A stretch of 64,000 nt of DNA from Siphonodentalium dalli. Lineage: Eukaryota; Mollusca; Scaphopoda; Gadilida; Siphonodentaliidae. Positions within the stretch are counted from its first letter, which is position 1, and every line of letters begins with the position of its first letter. The stretch lies in contig CP136061.1 of assembly GCA_032622095.1 (NCBI GenBank), forward strand, positions 57,305,301 to 57,369,300. Reading direction: 5' to 3'. The notes under the pieces were generated by a model. The model saw only the letters and a program-made list of their open reading frames with translations. It made no database searches and was not told where the DNA came from. Positions 22,341-34,045 of the stretch are shown here, one piece after another. A program made the position numbers and the translations under genes.

Positions 22341-23689
22341 ACATATTACTGGTATACACTTTAACCAAAATAAAAATAAAAATAATTTCTTAAAATATAG
22401 CCTGGTACCCTCAATGCATCTTCATCACATTTTTGTTATCAGTCCGTATACATAATGAGACCGTCTGCATCATCTCTATTCATATGGCATTTACGGATGA
22501 TAACTTTACTGAACTAAATGGAATGAAATATGGTATGTAGGTTCAATACCACGAAATACAGGTCAACTTCAATATTGGAAACCGGCCGTTCACTTTTAAC
22601 AGAGTTGCGACACTTTTATCAGATTGGGCTGATTTTTCCTTTTATTGGTTCTCGGCCGATACCCTCTGGTTATGGAAAGTAACATACGTATTATAAGTGT
22701 CTAAGTATAGGTAACATACGTATTATAAGTGTCTAAGTATAAGTAACGGCACTGCATGGTGTATATAGAGGGACTGGAGTCGAGCTGTGGTATAGCGCGT
22801 TTACTCGTGAAATGTGACACAGACTCACACATGCATGGCACGGATCTACACTCTCAGAACTGCATATAGAGGGACTGCATATCTTCATGTAGTTAAATAA
22901 TTTAATCACTGGTGTATATATAGTGACATAATTTCCCCTCCAATGTCATTTTATTCACTGCCCCGTGACTTATATATCATAATAGGTACCATGCTCTTTA
23001 TAATTCGATCATTGTTCATTTGTTTTCGAAATTGTAATGTCGGAATGGCAGTGCCTATCCGAAATCATTTGGGGAACCACACTTCTTCAAAATTTACTGC
23101 AGTAACACAACGCGAAAGTGGTTAATATATGTATGTGGTTGTTATAACTGGAGGTTTGTAACCCTGAATTCATTTTTAACAAGTCTGCAATAATACGTTC
23201 ACTGCCATGTATATATACGGAACCACACGACGAACACAATATTTGAAATTGATAGATATCACGACACAGTTGCCGTGCACGGAAAGACAAAAGTTAAGTG
23301 ACAACTATGGGCTTCCATACATGTAGTGATACGGGATTGACCCCTGTAACCGCGTGCAGGTGGCAAATAAATCGACATAATGGATTACGAAACCACTTGT
23401 TTAGTGCGCTTGGTAAATTCGTTTCTGTGGGTAGTCCATGTGGGAAACGTTAAATATTGTAGTAGGGACACGTGGCCACATGTCACAAAGTTAAGTTTTA
23501 GGGTAAAATTGGGGTTTGCGTTGTTTGCGTACGAATGCCAAAGGCTACTTTCGAAGAAACAATTCTGCCACTTAGCTTACATTTTCCAAAAAAATACCAC
23601 TCGTTTCTGATACTGCAAACCTAGACCTACAATTTGACATATAATGAACTCGCAGTTTTCGTCGAGAACGAGCCTCCGATCCTAACCCA
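22341..23689. other. No recognisable gene; one 32-bp tandem duplicate
   Basis: At 22679-22741 a 31-base word starting gtaacatacgtattataagt is present twice with a period of 32. The words tatagaggga(c)tg recur near 22760 and 22865. The longest open frame (23380-23610, 76 codons) has no family I recognise. Confidence 0.4.
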
Positions 23690-24334
23690 CTCTCGCCGAC
23701 AAGGTATATCCATAACCCAGAGAGTTATCCCGCCTTAAACTACATCAATTTTACAAAATGTTTGTTAGATCGTCACCATCCTATTTATACAACATGATTA
23801 ACACCGATACCCGGATTCCCAGAGTTATAATTTTAGGATAAGCAATTTAAAACCTCCGCAAGCTGACTACTCGGCATATATGAACACCTTCCTCACAGCT
23901 GCTACTCGCCTATATGGAATGATTTACCACCCGAAACTAAAAGCGCAAAGTCTTTAGAGATATTCAAGTCACGACTGGATATAGAAAAACGAAGAAGTTC
24001 GTTGAAAGTCCAACATTTTGATTATTGTTTTAATCGCGAAACTCAAATATTACATGCCCGTTTAAGACTCAAATGTAGACATCTAATCCGTGACATTCAT
24101 GAAAACCACTTACGCGATTGTGACAAATGTGTGTGCAGGGAAGTAGAAAGCGCAGAACAATTTATATTATTCTGTCCAAGATATATTCAACTCAGGTCTT
24201 TATTATCAGGGATTATTCACACCTCATGCAGGTACCCTGGAAACAATAGCCGTCGGCAAATCGAGATGCTCCCAGTTAAACAGTGTGCATCGGAATGGTC
24301 TATAATATTGATTTGCAGGGATGTATACGGGTAA
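23690..24334 (+). pseudogene. LINE C-terminal domain remnant (Jockey/CR1-like)
   Basis: Pieces of the C-terminal region of an invertebrate LINE polymerase: RLKLHQFYKM near 23735, then WNDLPPETKSAKSLEIFKSR at about 23915-23980, then LHARLRLKCRHL and CDKCVCREVESAEQFILFC at about 24050-24180. The last is the Cys-rich 'C-x-C...E.a.hf...CP.Y' motif that ends many such proteins. The frame is open from 24002 to 24334; earlier pieces lie in other frames. RT core absent. Confidence 0.7.
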
Positions 24335-24618
24335 TATATGCAGGCGACAGTTATGTCCAATTATTTTCCTGCATATTTGCATTGTACTTTTTGTATTGGC
24401 ATTAAAATATGTTTAACCAAACTCTCTGAGTGCTATACACGTACCTATAACACAACAGCTTACAGATTTATTACATTTTTTCACTGTTTATTTTCTGTCG
24501 GTGGCAACTCACTCTCCATTTCTCCGACAGATTCAGTCGTTCAGATTTAGTCTTAACCATGAAACGATTTTGGTACCACATATTTTTTGGGATTAAAACA
24601 AAGAACAGTGAGTGGGGG

Positions 24619-24712
24619 TTTTAATAGGTTAACATAACGCAATAGGTTTTGTAAATAGGTTAGGATAACGCAATAGGTTAATAGGTTACGATAGCGCGTT
24701 ATAACTTTTTCA
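24619..24712 (+). repeat. Short aataggtta / aacgc repeat
   Basis: Several irregular copies of aataggtta(a/g)(c/g)ataacgc. Purely local low-complexity sequence. Confidence 0.55.
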
Positions 24713-26453
24713 GACATTCCGTTTCCGATTCCAGAATTTAAATGAATACAAAGGTACAGCGTTTGTTCCGGGCCTGAACATTGTGTCTGAAGTTGTATTT
24801 TAATGACTTCAATGCGTCTTGCTGCATGGGATATACAATTATCATAGTAAGGTAGTTCAGGTATTTATCGTCCTTTTTCGATCAGGCCATTCGTATATGA
24901 TTACATGTAAATAAATGTTTAATCCAACCACAGTGGACACACGTTCGGGATGACTATATTAAATCAAGATATATTAAGTTTTGCCACACGACAGCAGTGG
25001 TGCAACGCATTAGCTCCGAAATCATGTAGCCGACCTGGTCATTTAATTTGGTTCCATGAAAGCCTGGGGGATGGGATGATGAAAGTTCGGGTTATGGAAT
25101 ATGGAGGATTGACACGTGCACATGAGTAGGTCGACACGGACTTTGAATGGCGTAGTCGCGTAAACATGTTATTATACGAGGCGAACAAGCAAGTTATTAT
25201 ACTTAAACTAATTGACATTATAATTTAAAGGCGTTTCCAAATTATGTCCACTTTTGCATTTTATATCTTAGTCTGAAATCAAACAACGCCCGACGACTAA
25301 TTGCGATTAAGTGAATTTAGTTATATCAATAATAATTTTTTCTGGATCAAAGAAAATATGACGTGCAGATGGGTCTTTAACAAATGTTTGGATTAATGTG
25401 TCACTTTGCACGGTACATTGATGCTGATACGGTTTAATGAATTTAACAACAAGACTGTAAACATTTAATTTAAATTAAATTTAACAGCTTCACACAATCA
25501 TGACTTACATATCTGAAATTGAATGTTTATTTAAAGTCATTAGCTTCACTCCCGGTGGGCATATATTTGATGTCAGACAGAACTGTGCCCGATATACCAC
25601 AAGAAAGGTCATAAAAAACTAGAAAGAAAACCCCAATGTGGCATATTATTAGTGCGGTACTCGCCCTGTATTAAATTGTTGAAAACTGCGATCAGAGTAA
25701 GAAATCTTCTCAGATACAAACACATTTTCGGAGCGAATCAGCGCGCGGAGTCTCATGGAATTATATTCGGAGGAAATCGGAACCACCCGAATAACGACGA
25801 TCGGCTAGCACGCACGACTGGGAGAACAGCCAAAACAAAGGCCGGCATGTCGATAACGAAAGTAGATTCATTAAAAAGAGAAAAAACAAACAAAATAATA
25901 GGGGGCCTATCATAGTTTTTGCATTCAAGTTTTCTAAGTAAAATGTCGACAATTATTTGGCAACTAACAACGTTTTCACACTCTGTATATATATTTATAT
26001 ATATATGGATTTTTGCAAATTTAGGAGAGAATGAGTACGTATTCACAGTGTGCAAAAGACGATTGACACACCTCCGAAATTATCCAGGTTCACCAATAAT
26101 ACACAAATCTGGGAATTCTGCCTTCTAATCTAACGTCAACATATTTGGCCGAATACAAGGTGAGGTTATCTGCATGCGAATTATTGACTTCTGTAAATGA
26201 AAATTATAAGCAATATTTCAATAATATTTGACATCACAATAGACCAATCGTGCTGAGCTAGATCGATTGGTCTCCCTGACACTGTTGTAAGAGATTTCAT
26301 GAATATTGAAATTTTGTTTCCTTGAAGATTTGTTCAAATTTATGATGAATATACCAGCAAAAAATTATACATTGTCTTTCATTAGTTTCAAAATTGTCTT
26401 TCATTATTTTCAAAATGAATCAGAATAATTTTTTTTACAAAAATATGGTTGTA
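24713..26453. other. No recognisable gene
   Basis: AT-rich, with frames up to 100 codons (25753-26055 minus, 25652-25915 plus) that overlap one another on opposite strands and show no domain. I see no reason to call a gene. Confidence 0.4.
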
Positions 26454-27035
26454 ACTTGAAAGAACAATTTAGAGTAGGCCTACTCCCTTTATCCAAGATT
26501 CATGCTGGCTGTGAAAGACCGATGGGATTAGTTTAGCCTGATCGGTATATTTTAGCCCGATCGGGCTATTATTGATTGATCGGTGGTTCACCCAGACCTG
26601 TAGGATATAGATAAGGCGTTTTATGTATGGGAGGCCTATTTCACTTGAAAGAACAATTTATAGTAGGCCTACTCCCTTTATCCAAGATTCAGGCTGGCTG
26701 TGAAAGACCGATCGGTCTATTTTAGCCCGATCGGGCTATTATTGATTGATCGGTGGTTCACCCAGACCTTTAGGGTATGCGCGCTATAGTATATAGATAA
26801 GGCGTTTCATGTATGGGAGGCCTATTTCACTTGAAAGAACAATTTAGAGTAGGCCTACTCCCTTTATCCAAGATTCAAGCTGGCTGTGAAAGAACGATCG
26901 GTCTATTTTAGTCTGATCGGTCTACTTTAGCCCGATCGGGCTGTTATTGATTGATCGGTGGTTCACCCAGACCTGTAGGATATACGCGCTATAGCATATA
27001 AATACGGCATTTCATGTATGGGATACCAATTTCAC
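26454..27035 (+). repeat. Three tandem copies of a ~190-bp repeat
   Basis: Copies start at acttgaaagaacaattta near 26454, 26643 and 26829. Each holds gtaggcctactccctttatc, one or more (t/c)gatcggtcta words, the perfect 14-base palindrome agcccgatcgggct and gcctatttcac. The first and third units differ by short indels in the gatcgg-rich part. Confidence 0.85.
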
Positions 27036-27136
27036 ATTTATTATTCATTTACGATCAAGCGCAAATATTTCGCAAAATAACATCTATCATTTGCGCTTCA
27101 GTGTAAATCATTTGCGCAAATAAAAATTAATATGCA

Positions 27137-27540
27137 TTGATATCACCCCCTGAATTAATTTTAAATGGCACAGACCCACCATATGAGGGAAGCACCCCCC
27201 CCCCCCCCAGTAACCCCAATATCTCTTTTATGACCATGGAAATGGTAGAGATATGTGCAGGATATATCTCTTTTATAAAATATACTGGATCTCTGGGATG
27301 GAGACACAAATTATTGGGGACAGGGATGCTGATAATATGAAAATTGGGGTTTTCCCCAATTTCAAGTCAATAAGTACACCATATGAGGGAAGCGAGTCCC
27401 CAGTAACCCCGAATTCCATATTTATGGCCATGGAAATGGTATATATCTGTGTAGGAGATGTCCCTTTAATAAAATATACTAGAGCTCTGGGAGTGAAGCA
27501 CCAATTCTTGGGACCCCAGGGACAGAGATGCTGATATATG
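27137..27540 (+). repeat. Two tandem copies of a ~212-bp repeat
   Basis: Both copies contain ccaccatatgagggaagc-like sequence, agtaacccc, accatggaaatggta (or the ggccatgg form), aaaatatact and cagggatgctgat-like words. A 15-base C run (27194-27208) is found only in the first. Confidence 0.75.
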
Positions 27541-27668
27541 CATATGGAAATATTTTGTCTTCAATGTTTCAGTATTATATGGGGCTACTACTATGGGTCC
27601 ATGATAATATACTATGAGATGGACTCTATCATTCACAATCAGAGGGAAGTAAGGGAGTGTTAGGTATT

Positions 27669-28290
27669 TGCACTTAAGCGCAAATATATTGATAGACATA
27701 TACTTGCGCTTAAGCGCAAATGATTCATTTTCACATTTTATATTAACTAATTGCATTTAAGCGTAAATAATTTACGCTTAAGCATAAATCAGTTACGCTT
27801 AATGTAATCATTTACGCTTAAGCATAATTGACTTATGCGTTATCATAATACATTGGAATTATATTAAGAGCAATAATTTCATCGGCTGTCTTACCTTATA
27901 TGTATATTTGTATAATCTGATGTATGTTAACTTACTGGCATTAGTAATGTGATTGCATCCATTTCAGCTTGAGTATGTGGAGTTCAATGGGAGTGTATAT
28001 GAATTACGGTTAAGCGCAACTCATTTACGCTTAAGTGGATTTAATTTACACTTAAGCGTAATTGAAATGAATTATGCTTAAGCAAATACATGTACCTATC
28101 TCCAACTGGTTTCCTCAGTCTGAATATCCATCTTAGTATGGGATCTGGGTGGAGTCCTCACCTATGTTTGAGTAATGTTTTATGGCCTGAGTTAATTTGA
28201 GTTTAGAGAAAATCACATGGGAGTCTTTTTTACATTTATTATTTATTTGCATACAAATATTTGCGCTTAAGCATAAAGCAATTGCGCTTA
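27669..28290. repeat. Cluster of ~11 copies of a 16-bp palindrome TTRCGCTTAAGCGYAA
   Basis: Perfect or near-perfect copies at about 27669, 27704 (perfect ttgcgcttaagcgcaa), 27751, 27772, 27792, 27812, 28004, 28025, 28046, 28073 and 28261. Related half-sites (catttgcgctt, tttgcgcaaat) occur from 27045. Spacing is 20-47 bp inside each group. Confidence 0.85.
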
Positions 28291-28299
28291 CTTAGTGCA

Positions 28300-29169
28300 A
28301 ATACACAACACTTCTTTACTTCCATCCAATTTTAACTTTCAATGATTGAGTCCATCTTATGGTATATTTATTTGGGCCTATATAAACTCAAAAATTGAAG
28401 AAAACATAATTCCATATGGATATCTACCGGTATATCACCATCGCTGTCCCAAACAAATACGGTCTGTACTAGAATAGTGAATAGCAATATGGCACACATG
28501 TAGCATTGCACAGGTAATTAAACAGTTTGAAATACACATGTAAGACAACTCTTTCTGCACGAGACTGTACCTGCTGTATATCGATCATAAAATCGGTCAA
28601 CGATCTGCAACGATTACAAATTTCTATAAATAGTAACATTTTCAACTGTTACCGTTGTTCATTGCTCGATCATGACCACTTTGATTATAATTCTTTCATA
28701 ACTCGGTCAATGTTCTTCCGTTGGTGATTTCAGACAATAATTCCTTTTATATCCCTCCCATTCGAATTGACTATACCGCTTGTTTTTCGTTTTATTAAGC
28801 TGATGTTACGCTATTCCAGCAAACGGCCTCCCTCCACGGAAGCTATTTTCTGAGAACGAAAGCCGACTCAATCCCGACCAAGTCGGAAGTGTTCGGGTGT
28901 TTCCGCGACTGCACACGACAACTCGTTAGTGTATTTATTTCGCGTTTGCAGTGAAATTATTCGTCCCGATTGAGGGAAAGTAAATAGTTAGTTACGTGGC
29001 CGTATAATTAGTACAAACTGATATCTTGTTGGGGCATTTCGTGTATGGGGGTTATTTTATTCAGTCTTTCCACAGAATAACGCAGGGAACTCAATTGTGA
29101 GGTTCAACTTACGTTTCACATCACATCACATCACAATTAAGTGACGAATAGAGTGTAATAAGTAATATA
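28300..29169. other. No recognisable gene
   Basis: No domain or repeat family found, apart from a short (cacat) run at 29118-29137. A Helitron array begins at 29170. Confidence 0.4.
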
Positions 29170-30145
29170 TCTCATATATATTTTGAAGACCTCTGTTTGT
29201 CTGTTTGTCTGCATGTTTGTCTGTCATTTATACAAATCGGGACGAAACTTGGTACGTGGGTGTAGTTTTACCAGGCGGTCGACGTTGTCGTATTGGCGAG
29301 CCCGTGTGGCGCCCGCTTCGCGCATGCGCAGACGAGATCTCGGAAACGGGTGGAGCTATCGACTTGAAATTTGCTATGTGAATGTATCTTGCCCCGGATA
29401 CGAATTTTATCGGGTCGCCGAGTCCGTGCGACGCCAGCTTCGCGCATGCGCAGACCAGATCTCGGAAAACGGATGGAGCAATCGACTTGAAATTTGCTAT
29501 GTGAATGTATCTTGCCCCGGATACGAATTTTATCGGGTCGCCGAGACCGTGCGACGCCAGCTTCGCGCATGCGCAGACGAGATCTCGGAAACGGGTGGAG
29601 CTATCGACTTGAAATTTGGTATGTGAATGTATCTTGCCCCGGATACGAATTTTATCGGGTCGCCGAGCCCGTGCGACGTCAGCTTCGCGCATGCGCAGAC
29701 CAGATCTCGGAAACGGGTAGAGCTATCGACTTGAAATTTGCTATGTGAATGTATCTTGTCCCGGATACGAATTTTATCGGGTCGCCGAGCCCGTGCGACG
29801 ACAGCTTCGCGCATGCGCAGACCAGATTTCGGAAACGGGTAGAGCTATCGACTTTAAATTTGCTATGTGAATGTATCTTGCCCCGGATACGAATTTTATC
29901 GGGTAGCCGAGCCCGTGTGACGCCAGCTCGCGCATGCGCAGACCAGATCTTGGAAACGGGTGGAGCTATCGACTTTAAATTTGGTATGTGAATGTATCTT
30001 GCCCCGGATACGAATTTTTTCGGGTCGCCGAGCCCGTGCGACGCCAGCTTCGCGCATGCGCAGACGAGATCTCGGAAACGGGTGGAGCTATCGACTTGAA
30101 ATTTGGTTTTTGAATATCCCGGACAACGTCGGGCTCATCGGCTAG
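29170..30145 (+). mobile_element. Helitron-like family A, array 2 unit 1
   Basis: A 976-bp unit starting TCTCATATAT directly after an A (29169), the expected A|T insertion context. The tetranucleotide run is short and the left flank lacks the ctacgattctcgaccgat segment present in the other units. It carries seven copies of the 122-bp repeat, more than any other unit here, and ends in hairpin and CTAG at 30142-30145. The long open frames across it come from the repeat. Confidence 0.75.
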
Positions 30146-30655
30146 TCTCATATATATTTTGAAGACCTCTGTTTGTTTGTCTGTTTGTCTGTATGTTTGT
30201 CTGTCATTTATACAAATCTACGATTCTCGACCGATCGGGACGAAACTTGGTACGTGTGTGTAGTTTGACCAGGCGGTCGACCTTGTCGTATTGGCGAGCC
30301 CGTGCGGCGCCCGCTTCGCGCATGCGCAGACGAGATCTCGGAAACGGGTGGAGCTATCGACTTGAAATTTGCTATGTGAATGTATCTTGTCCCGGATACG
30401 AATTTTATCGGGTCGCCGAGCCCGTGCGACGCCAGCTTCGCGCATTCGCAGACCAGATCTCGGAAACGGGTGGAGCTATCGACTTGAAATTTGCTATGTG
30501 AATGTATCTTGTCCCGGATACGAATTTTATCGGGTCGCCGAGCCCGTGCGACGCCAGCTTAGCGCATGCGCAGACCAGACCTCGGAAACGGGTGGAGCTA
30601 TCGACTTGAAATTTGGTTTTTGAATAGCCCGGACAACGGCGGGCTCATCGGCTAG
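30146..30655 (+). mobile_element. Helitron-like family A, array 2 unit 2
   Basis: A 510-bp unit with three 122-bp repeats. It joins unit 1 with no bases between CTAG and TC. The hairpin has one change (caacggcgggc). CTAG at 30652-30655. Confidence 0.75.
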
Positions 30656-30979
30656 TCTCATATATATTTTGAAGACCTCTGTCTGTTTGTCTGTCTGTTT
30701 GTCTGTCATTTATACAAATCTACGATTCTCAACCGATCGGGACGAAACTTGGTACGTGGGTGTAGTTTGACCAGGCGGTCGACGATGTCGTATTGGCGAG
30801 CCCGTGCGGCGCCCGCTTCGCGCATGCGCAGACGATATCACGGAAACGGGTGGAGCTATCGACTTGAAATTTGCTATGTGAATGTATCTTGCCCCGGATA
30901 CGAATTTTATCGGGTCGCCGAGCCCGTGCGACGCCAGCTTCGCGCATGCGCATACGAGATCTCGGAAACGGGTGGAGAC
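30656..30979 (+). mobile_element. Helitron-like family A, array 2 unit 3, truncated
   Basis: Starts TCTCATATAT and runs through the tetranucleotide run, left flank and two 122-bp repeats, then stops in mid-repeat at about 30979 (gggtggaga | cttcatatt). The hairpin and CTAG are missing. Confidence 0.75.
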
Positions 30980-31004
30980 TTCATATTTATCTTGATATTG
31001 ATCT

Positions 31005-32870
31005 ACTAGATGAGAGCTATCAAATGTTTTTTTAATTTCATTGGAAAAAATGGTCGCCAGCGGCCATATTGCATTTTACGGTATATGCTATCACTTCATG
31101 TTCATGTCTAGTATTACTTAGAAATTTCAGCTTTCCAGATTCATAATCGCTCCATTGACTGTAACAGATGAAATTATCCCCCTCTTGGGATAGAGTGTCA
31201 CTGAAACGTTATTTTGGCAGGCTGCCTGTAGTCACTGATTATATGTGGAAATAATATGTAATAAGATGCAGCACTGTTTGATTTTATATTTACATGTAGT
31301 GCTGTTTTTTATACGAAAATTCCACCCAGATCATCATGTGATCGACCATACATGGAGTGTGAGGACCTGGTTGAATTAAGAGCGGTTTGACGGATCACTT
31401 CTGTCCTCAAGCTAAATTGTACTCATGCCATTTAATGGCATGTTTATAATGTGAAGGGGTAGATATGCTTGAGACCCCACCACTCTTCAATTCACACCAA
31501 GTTCTCAGCTGTCATGTTCCGATGTTAGAACCCATAGCCCTGGTATATGGTTTATTTTGTGTATACTAGTAATATAGTTATTTTCAGTACTTGTATATAC
31601 TAGTAGTGTACATAACAGTGCATATAAATGGCTCCATGTGTACATGTATATTGATTCAGCAGATTCAGTGGTTTTGTCTATCAGTCAGTCTGTCTGGATA
31701 ACTTTGGGCAATTCCACACCAATATAATCCTGGGACAAAAGAGGCTTCGGTGGCACATTAATAGTAATTGGTAAATGTACATGGTTAGGTGAAGTGCATA
31801 TACCCATACACTAATTTGTAAACTTTGCATGACTAAATTCTTTCGCACAGATCACAGGTCGTACCTTTGGCCAGATCATTATGAAATTTGTCATGGCTCT
31901 TGACACGTAGATGAAAACTAGTCATGTTGGAGTCATTCGGCAAAATAACATGGCTGCCAGTCGCCATTGTGGATTTCAAGATTCAATCCATTAGCACGGG
32001 CCACAGGCGGAACTGATAATAATAAAATTTGTCATGGATAATAACATTGACCTGTAAATGGGAGAAAGTCATTTTGGGGTCATTTGGCCATAAAACATGG
32101 CTGCCGGCAGCCATCTTGCATTTTACTGTTTGCTTGACTAATTCCTTGGTCACAAACTACACATCGCTCATCTTATCACCAAACTTCATATGCATCATCA
32201 GAGTGACCTCTAGATGGGAAGCATCCAATTTGTCCGAATTTCTGTGAAAAACATGGCCGCAATGGCCATCTTTATTGGACTCTTTGTTTGACTAAATTCT
32301 TCAGCACACATTACAGGCCACATCCCTCATCCGATTATTAACAAACTTCATATGGAACCTCAGGATGACCTCTAGATGGGACCCATCTATTGTTCCCGAT
32401 ATTTGTGGGGAAATCATGGCCGCCAGCAGTACATATTTTTTTCTCAAAATTTCCTTGTGAAAACATCACCGCCAGTGATCATCTTGAATTTTACTATTTG
32501 TATGGCTAAATACTTTGGTTCATCATACAGACGACATCCCTTGTCCGATCGTCACTAGATTCCACAATGATCTTCTGGATAACCAGGATGAGAGTAATCT
32601 AATTTTTCCGAATTTCGTTAAAAACATGGCCACAGGCAGCAATTTTGAATTTTACTCATTGCATGACTGAATTCTTTAGCACACATACAGACCACATCCC
32701 TCATCTGATAGTCACCAAACTTCATATTGATCTTCGGGGTGACCACTATAGATGGGAGCTATCAAATGTTTTGAATTTCATTGGAAAACATGGTCGCCAG
32801 CAGTCATCTTCTATTTTGTTTTTGTTTTTTATCTCTCCATGCGGATAGCCAGTATTACTTAGGTAGTTCA
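31005..32870 (+). repeat. Diverged ~155-bp tandem repeats with 'atggccgcc' words
   Basis: Units recur at roughly 144-165-bp intervals, each with aaacatgg(c/t)(c/t)gcc, agccatcttg(c/a)attttac, a tgactaaattctt(c/t)agcaca word and ccaaacttcatat...gacctctagatggga. The word gggagctatcaaatgttt occurs near both ends (31014 and 32755), so the array may be bounded by related blocks. Strongly diverged and non-coding. 31155-31940 is the least regular part. Confidence 0.6.
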
Positions 32871-33117
32871 ACTTTCCGCATTCCTGTCATCATTTGAAAT
32901 ATAAATATTTACCTGATAATCCAATGAAAATTAACAAGCGTCCATAAATTACATTTACCAATGATCCTATTATTCCTCACTTAACAATCACATGCACCCT
33001 TCAAAATTTTGTTTCGTTATATCTATTTTTAATCACCCCTATGGTAATATTTATATACATACATGTGTCAAACATTTGTTTGTACTATAAATATAGCTTG
33101 CAATTAAATATATAATA

Positions 33118-33520
33118 CTAGCTGATTTACCCGACTTCGTCCGGGCTATTTATGGATTTCTTTGTGATCGCCTCCATCTGGGCAGTATATACAGCGTTTG
33201 GACAAACTATTGTTCAATCGGTCAAGAAACATGCCTATATGAGCGAGGTCAACGACATGGTCCCACGTGAAATTGGACCCGTCCATATTGTTCCCGGGAT
33301 CAAAGTTGTCCTGCACACAATATTTGAGTCGGATCGGTCGAGGTCCAGAAACATGCCTATGAGCGAGGTCAAGGACACGGTCACACGTGAAATATCAAAT
33401 TCGAGTTGGATCGGTCGAGCAGTTTTCGAGTCTATAACACATACATACATACATACATACATACATACATACATTAATACACACAGACATACAGATAGAT
33501 ATTCCAAAATGTATAATAGA
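33118..33520 (-). mobile_element. Complete short Helitron-like element, family B
   Basis: Read on the minus strand it begins TCTATTATACATTTTGGAAT at 33520, has a tetranucleotide run (about 33437-33475), two diverged ~110-bp internal repeats around cctcgaccgatcc, an 18-base hairpin and CTAG at 33121-33118. The flanking bases are A before TC and T after CTAG (minus strand), matching Helitron insertion into an AT dinucleotide without duplication. At 403 bp with no open frame it is non-autonomous. Its start is similar to that of family A. Confidence 0.8.
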
Positions 33521-33889
33521 TAGCCATAAGAATTCTATGATAAATAGTTCATGGGTGACCTGATGCATGCATCCTATATTTCTTGTTTGGTTTGGTTTTG
33601 CTGATTGGGATTTATCGATGTTTCAGCCGCCAGGCCATATCGCGACGTTGTCAGTAACAGTTACTGTTGATGGGTGGAGGAAAGATAGCACAAAACTCCA
33701 GACAGAGTAATCGCTCCACTGAGATACCACTGCCACAAGGACATTTGGTAAGGATTTCCGACATGATCTTACGCTTTAGGATTAAAATTGTCTATGTCTG
33801 ACTCAGTTCATATTGTTCTTATCAAAACCGAAAGAATCACCATTATTGCAAATTGCTGTGGTCAAAATAAGATAATAGGTGACTAAATA

Positions 33890-34045
33890 TAGTTCCGATG
33901 ATACGGAAAAATAGATGTATCGGGCTTGTGAATGGATCGAAAATCCGCGCACATCTGGATTTGAACCAGCTTCATGGTTGTTGGACGGCTCATGTTGGCC
34001 TAATGTACCGTGCATCTTACCAACTGATCCACCGGAGGACCAAAC
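33890..34045 (-). mobile_element. tRNA-derived SINE or tRNA relic
   Basis: On the minus strand TGGATCAGTTGGTAAG (34031-34016) fits a pol III A box and GGTTCAAATCC (33967-33957) a B box. The distance is slightly long for a tRNA and the sequence between them does not give a convincing clover leaf, so a tRNA-derived SINE is more likely than a functional tRNA. The 3' limit of the element is not clear. Confidence 0.6.

Noticed and set aside
25652-26128. Possible host gene from overlapping 60-100-codon frames
   Set aside because: Frames lie on opposite strands, overlap one another and have no recognisable domain or splice context.
27669-28290. CRISPR-like array of regularly spaced palindromes
   Set aside because: Repeats are only 16 bp, variable, irregularly spaced and in clearly eukaryotic DNA without cas genes.
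29183-31009. The same Arg/Ala-rich frames in the second array
   Set aside because: Same 122-bp repeat; frames begin and end wherever repeat variants place stops.
33890-34045. Functional tRNA gene
   Set aside because: A and B boxes are present but the A-B distance is long and no convincing clover leaf can be drawn.
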